A stretch of DNA of 64,000 nucleotides from SZUA-584 sp964441275 (GCA_964441275.1 CAYTUG010000009.1:14850-78849); one strand, 5' to 3'. Shown: positions 42,432 through 52,132, numbered from the stretch's first letter. Notes: generated by a model not told the origin, from the sequence alone. A program made the numbers and translations.

Positions 42432-43622
42432 ATGACAAAAATAAAAATTAACGATAAATGCACCGGGTGCAAGCTGTGCATTAAGGCTTGCCCTTTCGGA
42501 GCAATTGAAGTAAAAGATAAAAAGGCAGTAATACTCGACAACTGCACTTTATGCGGCGTTTGCGTTTCTTCTTGCAAGTTCGGCGCAATAGATTTTGAGA
42601 AAGACGAACCCGAAAACGATATTGATGTTTCCGCCTACAAAGGCGTATGGGTATTTGCCGAGCGATCCGGTAAAACCGCCGCATGTGTTGCTTTAGAATT
42701 GCTTGGCGAAGGCAAAAAGTTAGCCGACCGGCTAGGGGTTCAGCTTTCTGCGGTTCTGTTGGGAGCCTGCGCAGACCAAACGGCGCAGCTTTTAATAGCG
42801 CACGGTGCGGACAATGTTTATCTTGTTGAGCACCCGGCGCTTGAACATTTTAACGACGAATCGTACTCGGACGTATTTGTTACGCTAATAAAAAAATACA
42901 GACCTGAGATAGTGCTTTTTGGCGCTACAACATACGGCCGCTCACTTGCTCCAAGAATTTCCTCGCGGCTAAACACGGGGCTTACCGCCGACTGCACCAA
43001 GTTAGAAATTGACCCTCAAAAAAGCATTCTTCTGCAAACGCGCCCCGCTTTCGGCGGCAATCTTATGGCTACAATCATTTGCCCGAATAAGCGTCCCCAA
43101 ATGGCTACGGTGCGCCCCAAGGTCATGAAAGCTTTGCCTCCCGATTATTCCCGTACCGGCAACATTATCAGGCCGGATGTAAAAATACCTTGCGGGCTAT
43201 CCACTAAGGTTGTCGATATAGTTGCGGATTTAACGCAAATGGTTAACCTGACCGAGGCCGACATAATAGTGTCCGGCGGGAGGGGGCTGGGAGATCCTAA
43301 ATACTTTAGCTTGTTGGAAGAGTTGGCGAAGCTGTTGGGCGGCGCGGTAGGCGCTTCCCGCGCTGCAGTGGACGCCGGTTGGATAGAGTATTGTCATCAA
43401 GTGGGGCAAACGGGAAAAACCGTATGCCCGAAAGTATATTTTGCGTGCGGTATTTCAGGCGCGGTTCAGCACCTTGCGGGAATGTCGTCGTCCGATACGA
43501 TAATTGCAATAAACAAAAACCCTGACGCTCCAATATTTAAAATTGCCACTTACGGTATAGTAGGCGATGTGTTAAAGGTTGTACCCGCTTTAATCAACGA
43601 ATTCAAAGCGCGTTTGGCTTAA
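42432..43622 (+). CDS. etfA: Electron transfer flavoprotein alpha subunit with N-terminal 2[4Fe-4S] ferredoxin domain
   Basis: 396 residues. The first 60 hold CTGCKLCIKACPFGAI and CTLCGVCVSSCKFGAI, two [4Fe-4S] cysteine sets, ahead of a full EtfA whose FAD domain shows VSGGRGLGDPKYF, GASRAAVDAGWIEYCHQVGQTGKTVCPKVYFACGISGAVQHLAGM and NKNPDAPIFKIATYGIVGD. The ferredoxin extension is known in CarE of the caffeyl-CoA reductase complex of acetogens and related bifurcating Etfs. ATG behind GGAGG. Last gene of the operon, converging on mfd. Confidence 0.94.
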   Translation: MTKIKINDKCTGCKLCIKACPFGAIEVKDKKAVILDNCTLCGVCVSSCKFGAIDFEKDEPENDIDVSAYKGVWVFAERSGKTAACVALELLGEGKKLADRLGVQLSAVLLGACADQTAQLLIAHGADNVYLVEHPALEHFNDESYSDVFVTLIKKYRPEIVLFGATTYGRSLAPRISSRLNTGLTADCTKLEIDPQKSILLQTRPAFGGNLMATIICPNKRPQMATVRPKVMKALPPDYSRTGNIIRPDVKIPCGLSTKVVDIVADLTQMVNLTEADIIVSGGRGLGDPKYFSLLEELAKLLGGAVGASRAAVDAGWIEYCHQVGQTGKTVCPKVYFACGISGAVQHLAGMSSSDTIIAINKNPDAPIFKIATYGIVGDVLKVVPALINEFKARLA

Positions 43623-43697
43623 ATGATAAGCCGCACTGCACGAAACGTCGTTTTTCGGAAACGTAGCGTTTAGCGTGTGCGATGGAAAGCGTAACGG

Positions 43698-46600
43698 TTA
43701 ACTCTCGTTGGCCGCTTGTTCTTTTTTTATGTAACAGCCGCCAATATCGTGCAAAAAATACAGCAACGCATCGAGCGCCTTGTGCCTTGGCGCCTGAAAC
43801 ACAATAAAGGGCGGCTCCGCAGACCTTAGCTGTGCATCGGGATATTTCTTAAGTTTCCTCAACAGCGCATTGGCGTCTATTTCGCAATGTTGTGCATATT
43901 TTAAAACAAATGTGTAACCGTTGCGCACTACCGAACTAAACCCGGCTTTTGAGGCGCAATACTTAACAACCGATATCAGCAAAAGGTTCTCCACCGGGCG
44001 CGGCGGTTTTCCGTAACGGTCTATCAATTCTTCTTTTAGCTGTTTTGCGCTGCGCGCACCCTCAATTGCAGCTATTCTTTTATAGATTTCTATCCGCTGC
44101 ATATCATCGGCAATATATCCGGCAGGCACATGCGCATCAAGCTTTATCTCGACCGACGTTTCGGAAGGCCGTTCAATACGCTCGCCCTTTATTTCGGCCA
44201 CAGCTTCGCGCATAAACCTGCAATACATATCGTAGCCTACCGCCGCCATTTGCCCCGATTGCTCCGGCCCTAAAAGGTTGCCTGCCCCTCTTATCTCTAA
44301 GTCTCTCATCGCTATTTTAAACCCTGCTCCAAGCTCGGTAAATTCTGCAATGGTCGCAAGCCTTTTTTCCGCCTCGGGAGTCATCTTTGACCCGGGAAGA
44401 TAAGTCAAATAAGCGTAGGAGTTTTTTTCTGCCCGCCCGACGCGCCCTTTAATCTGATACAGTTGTCCTAAACCGAATTTATCCGCTTCGTAAATAATTA
44501 CAGTATTAACATTTGGTATGTCTATCCCCGATTCTATTATGGTGGTACACAAAAGCACATCGTATTTGCGCGATAAAAAGTCTACCATCACGTCTTCGAT
44601 TACATTATCGCTCATTCGGCCATGCGCCATGGCAACCCGCGCTTGCGGAACATGCTTGCCAAGCTCTTTTGCAAGCCTATCCATAAGCTCTATACGCCTG
44701 CACACAAAATAGGTTTGGCCACCGCGCCGCATTTCGCGCAAAACGGCATCGCGAATAAGCGTATGGCTGTATTCTAACACATAGCTTTCGGGCGGCTTGC
44801 GCTCTTCCGGCGGCGTATCTATCATGCTAAGATCGCGCATCCCCGTAAGCGCCATCTGCAACGTGCGGGGGATAGGAGTTGCGGAAAGGGTTAATACGTC
44901 TATGTGCCGCTTAATATCCTTTATGCGCTCCTTGTGCGAAACCCCAAACCGCTGTTCTTCGTCTATCACGAGCAACCCCAAGTTTAGAAATTTTATGTCC
45001 GGGGACAGCAGTTTGTGCGTGCCTATAAGTATATCCACTGTTCCGGCAGATACGCCGGCAAGTATGCGCTTTAGCTCTGATGCGCTTGTATAGCGCGATA
45101 CGGTTTCTATCGTTACTGCGAATTGCGAAAAGCGTTCGGCAAACGTGTTATGGTGCTGCCTTGCAAGCAATGTTGTCGGGACAAGCACGGCGCACTGGCG
45201 TTCTTCCATAACCGCTTTGAAACAAGCCCTCATGGCCACCTCGGTTTTTCCGTACCCTACATCGCCCAAAAGCAGCCTGTCCATAATTTTTTCGCTTTGC
45301 ATGTCGTTTTTTATATCTATAATGCTTTTCTGCTGCCCTTCGGTTTCTTCATACGTAAATGCGTCCTCAAACTGTTTTTGCCAAAGGGTATCAGGGCCAT
45401 AGCTGTAACCCTTTTTTACAAGGCGCTCGCTATATATGGAAACAAGGTCTTGCGCAAGCTTTTTCACCGCTTTTTTTACACGCGCTTTTGTTCGGCTCCA
45501 TTCGCGCCCGCCTAATTTGCTGAGACTTTCGCCTTCTCCGCCCAAATATTTTTGTATTCTGTCTATCTGGTCGGTCGGGATGAACAATTTATCGTTATTG
45601 CGGTATAGCAGTTCGATATAATCTCTTGAAACATTTTGTACACTGCGCTTAACAAGCCCTAAAAAACGTCCTTTGCCGTGAATGTCATGCACAACTATAT
45701 CGCCCGGTTTCAAGTCGGTAAACACGTCAAGATGTTTTCCCGAAGCCGCAGACTTTTTCTTTCTTACGTACCCGTAAATATCTTTTTCGCCTAAAAAATA
45801 CGCTTTTTGCTCGCAAAGTTCAAACCCCGCAAACAGCTTATGCTCAAATGTGCCCGCCTCGCCTTTGTTAAGCGCCCTGTTGTTTTGGATATACGGCGCC
45901 GCAAGTTTATCGTCCGTCAGCTCAGCGGAAAGGCGCTGGGCGCGCGATGCGTTTGCGCAGTAAAGATATATGCGCCAACCCGCGGCGGCGCGCTCTTTAA
46001 TGTCCTTTTGCATAAAGCTGATGCTGCGGTTATACGCAACGGCATTCTTAGTGCTGAGCGTTATTTGCGATTTTACTTCAAGCGGAGATTTAGCTATAGC
46101 GCATAGGTCAATAACTGTGTTATTTAAAGATTGAACATACTCATGCGAAAAATAAAGAGAGCTTTGCTCCGGCAAAGCCTCCTGCTCGTCAATCAAATCC
46201 ATAAGCCTTGATGTAAAATCCTGTTCGCGCTGTTTTGCCGCTGCCTTAACATGTTTATAATCGTCATAAATATATATTGCGGCGTTTAAATAATCAGCAA
46301 GGCAATGCTCGCAAAATAAATGTGCGTAGTTTTCTATATCTTCAAAATATCTGCGGTTGGAAAGCTGGCTTACGTAATGATTATACCGTGCCGATAACTG
46401 CGCATTTATTGCCCGGGCGCTTGAGAAAAATTCTATTCCTTTTTTTGCGGACGATTCGTTAATCGCCAACTCAACCGCGGGCGGAAAACAAGCTGAGGTT
46501 AATTCCTCACGTCCCCGGCGCTGGCTGACAGGGTCAAATGTGCGGATACTTTCAATCAGGACATCAAAAAAATCTAAACGGTAGGGCGCACAGGCGCCGG

Positions 46601-47138
46601 GGCAAAACACGTCTACTATTTCTCCGCGCCGCGCAACCTGACCTGCAGTTTCAACGGACGAAACGCGCTCATACCCGTTTAAAACCAAGTTTTGCACAAG
46701 TGCGGTTGGGTCGCAGCGCTCACCCTTGCTAGCAGTAATATGCGCGCCTTTAAAATCGTCAACGGGCACAAGCCGGGCAGCAAGCGCTTCCTCGCTTAAA
46801 AACACCGTTTTTGCACTGCCCGCCAAAAGCTTTGAAATGCCGTTAATACGTGCAAACATATTATCTCTGCTGCGCGCATAACTTGGTCTTAATTGCAAAG
46901 CTCTGCGCGGCAGATAAACCGCGCCATCAAAGACGCTTGAATAGCTTTGCGCAATTTCATCCGTTGCGCACACAAATACAACCGTACGATTTGTATTTTT
47001 GGATAAAGCTTGGGCAATGTGTGGCTTAACGCTGTCCGCAACGCCATAAAGAGCGCAAGGCACAAGCTTTTGGTCGAGCGCTTTTTGCAGCTGCAGAAAC
47101 GCCTGCGTATTATTTATGTGCTGTTCAATATGTGTCAT
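43698..47138 (-). CDS. mfd: Transcription-repair coupling factor Mfd
   Basis: 1146-residue ATP-dependent translocase that removes stalled RNA polymerase and recruits UvrA. UvrB-like N-terminus, an RNA-polymerase-binding Tudor-like domain (PGDIVVHDIHGKGRFLG near 490), then RecG-like motor: LLGDVGYGKTEVAMRA (Walker A), IGTHKLLS, VIDEEQRFGV, TLSATPIPRTLQMAL, and a TRCF C-terminal domain. It follows pth by three bases in the glmU-pth-mfd operon. No clear SD is seen, so it may depend on coupling to pth. Confidence 0.96.
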   Translation of the reverse strand: MTHIEQHINNTQAFLQLQKALDQKLVPCALYGVADSVKPHIAQALSKNTNRTVVFVCATDEIAQSYSSVFDGAVYLPRRALQLRPSYARSRDNMFARINGISKLLAGSAKTVFLSEEALAARLVPVDDFKGAHITASKGERCDPTALVQNLVLNGYERVSSVETAGQVARRGEIVDVFCPGACAPYRLDFFDVLIESIRTFDPVSQRRGREELTSACFPPAVELAINESSAKKGIEFFSSARAINAQLSARYNHYVSQLSNRRYFEDIENYAHLFCEHCLADYLNAAIYIYDDYKHVKAAAKQREQDFTSRLMDLIDEQEALPEQSSLYFSHEYVQSLNNTVIDLCAIAKSPLEVKSQITLSTKNAVAYNRSISFMQKDIKERAAAGWRIYLYCANASRAQRLSAELTDDKLAAPYIQNNRALNKGEAGTFEHKLFAGFELCEQKAYFLGEKDIYGYVRKKKSAASGKHLDVFTDLKPGDIVVHDIHGKGRFLGLVKRSVQNVSRDYIELLYRNNDKLFIPTDQIDRIQKYLGGEGESLSKLGGREWSRTKARVKKAVKKLAQDLVSIYSERLVKKGYSYGPDTLWQKQFEDAFTYEETEGQQKSIIDIKNDMQSEKIMDRLLLGDVGYGKTEVAMRACFKAVMEERQCAVLVPTTLLARQHHNTFAERFSQFAVTIETVSRYTSASELKRILAGVSAGTVDILIGTHKLLSPDIKFLNLGLLVIDEEQRFGVSHKERIKDIKRHIDVLTLSATPIPRTLQMALTGMRDLSMIDTPPEERKPPESYVLEYSHTLIRDAVLREMRRGGQTYFVCRRIELMDRLAKELGKHVPQARVAMAHGRMSDNVIEDVMVDFLSRKYDVLLCTTIIESGIDIPNVNTVIIYEADKFGLGQLYQIKGRVGRAEKNSYAYLTYLPGSKMTPEAEKRLATIAEFTELGAGFKIAMRDLEIRGAGNLLGPEQSGQMAAVGYDMYCRFMREAVAEIKGERIERPSETSVEIKLDAHVPAGYIADDMQRIEIYKRIAAIEGARSAKQLKEELIDRYGKPPRPVENLLLISVVKYCASKAGFSSVVRNGYTFVLKYAQHCEIDANALLRKLKKYPDAQLRSAEPPFIVFQAPRHKALDALLYFLHDIGGCYIKKEQAANES

Positions 47139-47141
47139 ATT

Positions 47142-47744
47142 TTAATTATAGTTGTTTTGCGCTTCGTTTACTCCGGCTTTTAGTATCGTTTCCACTGCGT
47201 CAGCCGCTTTTAAAAGCGTTTCGAATGCAGCGTTTTTATCGCTATGTTCGGACATTACGTAATCAACTATATCGCTTTTCGGCTTGCCTATTCCGACTCT
47301 CACTCTTGCAAAATCATCTGTGTTGAGCGAATAGATTACAGACTTCATACCGTTGTGAGAGCCCGCGCCGCCGCTCGATTTAACCCTTACCGCGCCCGAT
47401 TTTATATCTACATCGTCGTATATCAATATAAGCTGGCAGGCGCGCACGCCAAGCGATTTTGAAATAGCTTTTACGCTTTCGCCCGAGCGGTTCATATACG
47501 TCTGCGGCATACAAAGCAAAACCTTATTCGCGCCTATTTTGCCTTTCCCTATTTTTGCACCGTATTTATGAATATTTAAGCTGATGCCGTGACGCTGTGC
47601 AAGCACCGACACCACGTCAAACCCGGCATTGTGCCTTGTGTGTGCGTATTTGTTCCCCGGGTTGCCAAGCCCTATTATATAAAAATCTGCCGCCAAATCG
47701 GCGGCGGCTTTTCCGCGTTTGAAAGCGGCAAATAATCTGCGCAT
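47142..47744 (-). CDS. pth: Peptidyl-tRNA hydrolase
   Basis: About 200 residues; frees tRNA from dropped-off peptides. YIIGLGNPGNKYAHTRHNAGF carries the catalytic His, MPQTYMNRSGESV and LILIYDDVDIKSGAVRVKSSGGAGSHNGMKSVI the remaining conserved blocks. I choose ATG 47744 with GGAGG five bases upstream; the frame is open further up but lacks matches. An N-terminal extension of about 20 basic residues (MRRLFAAFKRGKAAADLAA) is unusual. Confidence 0.94.
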   Translation of the reverse strand: MRRLFAAFKRGKAAADLAADFYIIGLGNPGNKYAHTRHNAGFDVVSVLAQRHGISLNIHKYGAKIGKGKIGANKVLLCMPQTYMNRSGESVKAISKSLGVRACQLILIYDDVDIKSGAVRVKSSGGAGSHNGMKSVIYSLNTDDFARVRVGIGKPKSDIVDYVMSEHSDKNAAFETLLKAADAVETILKAGVNEAQNNYN

Positions 47745-47770
47745 GTGCCCTCCGCTCTGTTGCCGGTTTT

Positions 47771-49141
47771 TTATTTTTCTTCCCGCCTTCTTTTTGCCCA
47801 CCCGGGTATCGTGCGCTGGCGGGAACGCGCAACACACAAAGCATCAGGTTCGACATCGGTGGTCACCGTAGAGCCGGCGGCGACGTACGCCCCCTCGCCT
47901 ACTGTAACCGGGGCAATAAGGTTAACGTTACATCCTACAAACGCATTTTTGCCAACTGCGGTAAAGCCCTTTTTCTTTCCGTCATAGTTGACAAAAACAA
48001 CTCCGCATCCTATGTTGGCGTTCTCGCCTATCTCTCCGTCGCCAACGTACGAGAGATGCGAAACTTTTGCGCCGTCCATTATATTGCAGTTCTTAACCTC
48101 CACAAAATCGCCTATGCGGCATCCGTTTCCTACTGTGCTGTTTGGTCTAAGGTAGGCGTAGGGCCCTATCGTTGAGCCGTTTCCGACAACCGATTGCAAG
48201 ATAACGGAGTTTTGCACTACCGTATCGCAACCTATAACGCTGTCGCTGATTCGGCTGCCCGGGTATAATACCGCGCCCTGTTTTATTTTGGTGCTGCCTT
48301 CAAGAATAACCCCCGGATATATTGTCACATCCTGTTCAACCTCAACGCCCGCATCAATGTATGTATTTTGCGGGTCTATCAGGGTTACTCCGTCTATCAT
48401 AAGGTTGTTGTTTATCCTTTCGCGCAGCATCTTTGCCGCAACCGAAAGCTGCAACTTATCGTTTACCCCTAAGCCCTCGCTGCTTTCTTCTAAAACTACC
48501 GCGTCAACCGGGTTTCCCTTTCTTGAGATGTATTCAATACAATCGGTAAGATAATATTCGTTCTGCGAGTTTTCGTTTTTGATATTGCTCAGCGCTTCGA
48601 CAAGCAACGGAATATTAAAACAGTATACCGACAGGTTTACCTCCCGGATTTTCTTCTGTTCGTCTGTGGCGTCAGAGTGCTCGACTATACGCAAAACTCC
48701 GGTTTTGTCCCTTAATATGCGCCCGTACCCTGCGGGGTTGTCTGCAAGCGCTGTAAGCAGGCACACGCCAAGCCTTTCGCTCTTTGCCTTATTGGCCAAC
48801 ATCTTGAGCGTTTTGGGGCGTATAAGAGGCATATCTGCGGCTATTATCAGGACGTAGCCGTCTCCGACAAGGTGTTCGCTTGCGCATTTAACCGCATGCC
48901 CGGATCCAAGAGGCTGTTCCTGTACGGCATAAATTACCCGGCTGCCAAACAGCTTTGAAAATTTTTCTGTATCCGGGTTGGTAACTAAAATTGGGGCTGA
49001 CCCTGTCGCCTCGGCGGCAGACTCAACAACCCATTCGCAAAGCGCCTTGCCCGCCAATCGGTGCAATACCTTTTGAAGCGATGATTTCATTCTTTTGCCC
49101 TGACCTGCGGCAAGAACCACCGATAAGCAGCTATCTTTCAT
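47771..49141 (-). CDS. glmU: Bifunctional UDP-GlcNAc pyrophosphorylase/GlcN-1-P acetyltransferase
   Basis: 456 residues. The N-terminal domain has VVLAAGQGKRMKSSLQKVLHRLAGK (uridyltransferase) and EQPLGSGHAV; the C-terminal left-handed beta-helix starts near residue 250 with hexapeptide repeats and has RPNSTVGNGCRIGDFVEVKN and SHLSYVGDGEIGENANIGCG, containing the acetyltransferase His. It makes UDP-GlcNAc for peptidoglycan. Start at ATG 49141 behind GGAG. First gene of glmU-pth-mfd. Confidence 0.96.
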   Translation of the reverse strand: MKDSCLSVVLAAGQGKRMKSSLQKVLHRLAGKALCEWVVESAAEATGSAPILVTNPDTEKFSKLFGSRVIYAVQEQPLGSGHAVKCASEHLVGDGYVLIIAADMPLIRPKTLKMLANKAKSERLGVCLLTALADNPAGYGRILRDKTGVLRIVEHSDATDEQKKIREVNLSVYCFNIPLLVEALSNIKNENSQNEYYLTDCIEYISRKGNPVDAVVLEESSEGLGVNDKLQLSVAAKMLRERINNNLMIDGVTLIDPQNTYIDAGVEVEQDVTIYPGVILEGSTKIKQGAVLYPGSRISDSVIGCDTVVQNSVILQSVVGNGSTIGPYAYLRPNSTVGNGCRIGDFVEVKNCNIMDGAKVSHLSYVGDGEIGENANIGCGVVFVNYDGKKKGFTAVGKNAFVGCNVNLIAPVTVGEGAYVAAGSTVTTDVEPDALCVARSRQRTIPGWAKRRREEK

Positions 49142-49195
49142 TGTAACTCTCCGTAGTAAACTGATTAAAATAACAATGCGTTTTTCGCACATTAA

Positions 49196-49224
49196 ATTTT
49201 AGCCAATATATTTTCGCATGTCAA
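49196..49224 (-). promoter_or_regulatory. Promoter of the glmU-pth-mfd operon
   Basis: Minus strand: TTGACA, 17 bases, TAAAAT, ending 55 bases before the glmU start. Confidence 0.8.
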
Positions 49225-49269
49225 ACATTTAGCGGTACAAAAATGCCGCTTATTATACAAGTGAAAGGG

Positions 49270-50328
49270 CTATGCTTCCCCATAGCTTAAACCTATATCA
49301 AGCCCCACTTTAAGCAATTCGTCATCAAGCGGTATTGTCTTTGTTTTTCCTGCCACATCTTTTATAGAATTTGATGTGATCCGTCCGTCAACCACCGCCA
49401 CAGACTGGCCAAACTGACGGTTTTTGATTAGCTTAGCGGCATAAACCCCCATTTGCGTTGCCAATATTCTATCATACGGGCACGGCGCGCCGCCTCTTTG
49501 ATAATGACCGGGGACGACCACGCGCGTATCAATATCTATTATCTTTGAAAGATCGTCAGCTATCTTGTAACCTATAGAATAATGCTGTCCCTTGAACAGT
49601 TTATCCTGTTCGTCATCCTTGCTGCGCGCACCTTCCGCAACCGCAATTATTGAAAAATGCTTACCGCTCTCGTAGCGTTCATTTATAACTTCGGCAACAG
49701 CGCAAATGTTGTACGCTATTTCGGGCAATAATATCACGTCTGCACCGCCTGCTATGCCTGCGCTTAATGTCAGCCAGCCTGCGGTATTTCCCATAAGCTC
49801 AACTATCATTACGCGCGAATGCGAATGTGCGGTCGTATGTACTTTGTCTATAACATCAGTCGCTATATCTACCGCGCTTTGAAAACCAAATGTTACATCG
49901 GTCCCGTAAATATCGTTGTCTATAGTTTTGGGCAGGCTGACAATATTTAACCCGTAAGCGGCAAGATCCCCCGCCATGGCGTGCGTGCCGTTACCGCCCA
50001 ATGTCACAAGACAATCAAGCTCCATCTTTTCGTAGTTTTTAGACATGGCTTTAAACTCGTCAAGAAATTTGCCCGTATACTGCCCCGGCGCCATGCCTCG
50101 CTGGCGTGAAGTGCCAAGTATGGTGCCGCCCCTTGTCAATATTCCCGAAAACTCGCTTTTCTCCATTATTCGATAATCGCCGTTGATTAACCCGCCAAAG
50201 CCGTCCATAACGCCTATTATTTCCGCATCGTCAAACATTTGGTATGAGGCTTTGGCCACCCCCCGTATTGCGGCGTTAAGCCCGGGGCAGTCTCCGCCGC
50301 TGGTAAGAATACCTATGCGTTTTGCCAT
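49270..50328 (-). CDS. pfkA: 6-phosphofructokinase (group III, phosphoryl donor uncertain)
   Basis: 352 residues. TSGGDCPGLNAAIRG opens the fold, LGGNGTHAMAGDLA and SLPKTIDNDIYGTDVTFGF hold the key donor residues, and MGNTAGWLTLSAGIAGGAD the fructose-6-phosphate site. The donor loop has Gly (GGNGT), as in ATP enzymes, while PKTIDND has the Lys found in PPi enzymes; this mix is typical of group III PFKs, which include both ATP- and PPi-dependent members. ATG with GGAGG. Followed by glmU with a separate promoter. Confidence 0.9.
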   Translation of the reverse strand: MAKRIGILTSGGDCPGLNAAIRGVAKASYQMFDDAEIIGVMDGFGGLINGDYRIMEKSEFSGILTRGGTILGTSRQRGMAPGQYTGKFLDEFKAMSKNYEKMELDCLVTLGGNGTHAMAGDLAAYGLNIVSLPKTIDNDIYGTDVTFGFQSAVDIATDVIDKVHTTAHSHSRVMIVELMGNTAGWLTLSAGIAGGADVILLPEIAYNICAVAEVINERYESGKHFSIIAVAEGARSKDDEQDKLFKGQHYSIGYKIADDLSKIIDIDTRVVVPGHYQRGGAPCPYDRILATQMGVYAAKLIKNRQFGQSVAVVDGRITSNSIKDVAGKTKTIPLDDELLKVGLDIGLSYGEA

Positions 50329-50407
50329 ATCCGAAGACCTCCGTTAACAATTGATTTATACGAATAAGTATACACTAACATTTTAAGCCTTTCAATGCAC
50401 ATGCTTT

Positions 50408-50436
50408 CAAAAAAACAAAGGGCGGATAATCCGCCC
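50408..50436 (-). terminator. Terminator after the zinc-ribbon membrane protein gene
   Basis: On the minus strand GGGCGG-ATTA-TCCGCCC is followed by TTTGTTTTTTT, just after the stop codon at 50449. Confidence 0.9.
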
Positions 50437-50448
50437 CTAAGCACTATT

Positions 50449-51927
50449 CTATGTTTCATAACTGTATTCGGGGAAAAGGTCGGTCGATGAGAAAAGAGAA
50501 CCTAAATCGTTTAAATCTAATATTTTAGCGTCTTTTGTGTTGACTGAAAACCTTTCATCATCCTTAACGGCTATAGAGGGCGCCCCTATTGTTAAATCAC
50601 CGCTGTAGCTAAACCCCATTACGTCTGATTGGTCAGAAGAGCTAATTTTTGCGTTACCGTGAAAACTGTACCCGTCCCAGCGTTCCAGATACTCAAATTC
50701 CATCGTAGTGTCGTTTAATATTATTGAACCGCCGTATTCTATTTCATCAGGCTGTATATCAATTTGCATTTCGATGGTAAGTAAAACATCTTTGAACTTA
50801 TCGGGTATAAGAAAATCAAACGCCATACTTCTATGATTTTCGTTTCTTTGTGCGTTAAATGCGAAATCAAACACGCTTTTACCTTTTTCAAAAAACGAAA
50901 TCTCAACCTGCTCAGGCAGATTAGCGTTACTATATCTTACAGTCCATATTAACTCAAAATCTTGTTCTGAAAGCTGATAAGTTATCATAGGTATAAGGCT
51001 TGAAATATCTAACCTTATGCCTATCAGCTTCTCAAGTAAATCTTTTATGCTTTCGTTTAGCTCTTTATCGTCACGCAGTTTGCCCGAAAATGTTTTTAGC
51101 ATTTGCGATAAATCCGAACCGTTTAGTTTAACGGTTGTATAACGAGCGTTTTTATGAAAGCATTCCTTATTTATGCTGTTGAAGAAATGCTCAAAAATCT
51201 TAGTAAAATCTAAATCGGGTTCATCTCCAAAAAGCAACGCGTTCATTCTTTCCTCTAAACCCATCGGCTTAGAGAGATCTTTATCGGATTCAAATTTTAT
51301 ACCTACCGTTTCAGAAAAGACTTGATCGAGATAGTTGCCAATACTCTCAAAGTAAAAGACATCTTTTAACAGAAGATATTTTAAAGTGTTGTGTTCTTGA
51401 GTCATTTTAATTCCAAGCGCTTTTTCGTCATACGCATATTCGAAAACAGAATCGGCATTAATTACGGTGCCGGGAATGGCATTGTCAAACTTAAGATTCA
51501 TTTTCATTTCGAAAGGCTGGTCTTTCATTTCGTCTGTTTTCCCGTAATTGATATCGCCGAATGCGATATCGAAAACCTTTATGCTGTCGTTAACAAACCG
51601 GGTTTGAAGTGTGTCCCCGCTTAAAGGCCAACCCTTTTCCGTTGCAAAAACATCTAAAAACAAAGCGGCGGCTAAAGCGCAAACAAGCAAAACAGAGGCT
51701 ATAATTAACACCATGGTTTTTTTGTTTTTTGTCTGTTTTGTATGCAAAGGCGCATCCTCTGTAAGCGGTTGTGCATAGTATTCCCCGAAAGAAACATCGG
51801 TTTGCTGCTGATCGTTTTGATTTGTATTATAACCTTCGCCCTCAGACCCATTTAAAACCGGCTCTCCGCAGTTCATACAAAACCGTCCGTCCGGCGAAAT
51901 TTGCGTACCGCATTTGGCACAATACAT
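50449..51927 (-). CDS. Zinc-ribbon membrane protein with a large extracytoplasmic domain
   Basis: 492 residues. An N-terminal zinc ribbon (CAKCGTQISPDGRFCMNCG, residues 3-21), an acidic Gln-rich linker, one membrane helix (MVLIIASVLLVCALAAALFL, about 72-91) and about 400 residues predicted outside, rich in beta strands (FDNAIPGTVINADSVFEYAYDEKALGIKM, later repeats of EYGGSIILNDTTMEFEYLE type). No family recognised for the outer part. ATG with AGGAGGG. A 23-nt perfect palindrome lies just upstream of its ribosome site, a likely regulator site or leader hairpin. Confidence 0.72.
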   Translation of the reverse strand: MYCAKCGTQISPDGRFCMNCGEPVLNGSEGEGYNTNQNDQQQTDVSFGEYYAQPLTEDAPLHTKQTKNKKTMVLIIASVLLVCALAAALFLDVFATEKGWPLSGDTLQTRFVNDSIKVFDIAFGDINYGKTDEMKDQPFEMKMNLKFDNAIPGTVINADSVFEYAYDEKALGIKMTQEHNTLKYLLLKDVFYFESIGNYLDQVFSETVGIKFESDKDLSKPMGLEERMNALLFGDEPDLDFTKIFEHFFNSINKECFHKNARYTTVKLNGSDLSQMLKTFSGKLRDDKELNESIKDLLEKLIGIRLDISSLIPMITYQLSEQDFELIWTVRYSNANLPEQVEISFFEKGKSVFDFAFNAQRNENHRSMAFDFLIPDKFKDVLLTIEMQIDIQPDEIEYGGSIILNDTTMEFEYLERWDGYSFHGNAKISSSDQSDVMGFSYSGDLTIGAPSIAVKDDERFSVNTKDAKILDLNDLGSLFSSTDLFPEYSYET

Positions 51928-51947
51928 GATAACCCTCCTAATTATTT

Positions 51948-51970
51948 ATATACGGCACAGTGCCGTATAT
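51948..51970. promoter_or_regulatory. Perfect 23-nt palindrome upstream of the zinc-ribbon gene
   Basis: Half-site ATATACGGCAC, one central base, exact complement. It lies 21 bases upstream of the start codon at 51927, so it would be in the 5' leader of that gene. Either an operator or an RNA hairpin next to the ribosome site. Confidence 0.75.
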
Positions 51971-52090
51971 CATTTTGTTTTTTCTGCCCGATAGTATTGA
52001 GTTCCCACATGCTGTATACTGCTTGATAATCCATATTAACATAATAATGTTATATAATAAAGTAAATTGTGTAACTTAATGTCGTTAAAG

Positions 52091-52119
52091 TTGACCATCA
52101 CTAATAATTATGATAATCT
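52091..52119 (+). promoter_or_regulatory. Promoter of the cobalamin riboswitch-btu operon
   Basis: TTGACC, 17 bases, TAATCT; expected start near 52126, a few bases before the riboswitch. Confidence 0.7.
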
Positions 52120-52132
52120 GAAAACAATAATT

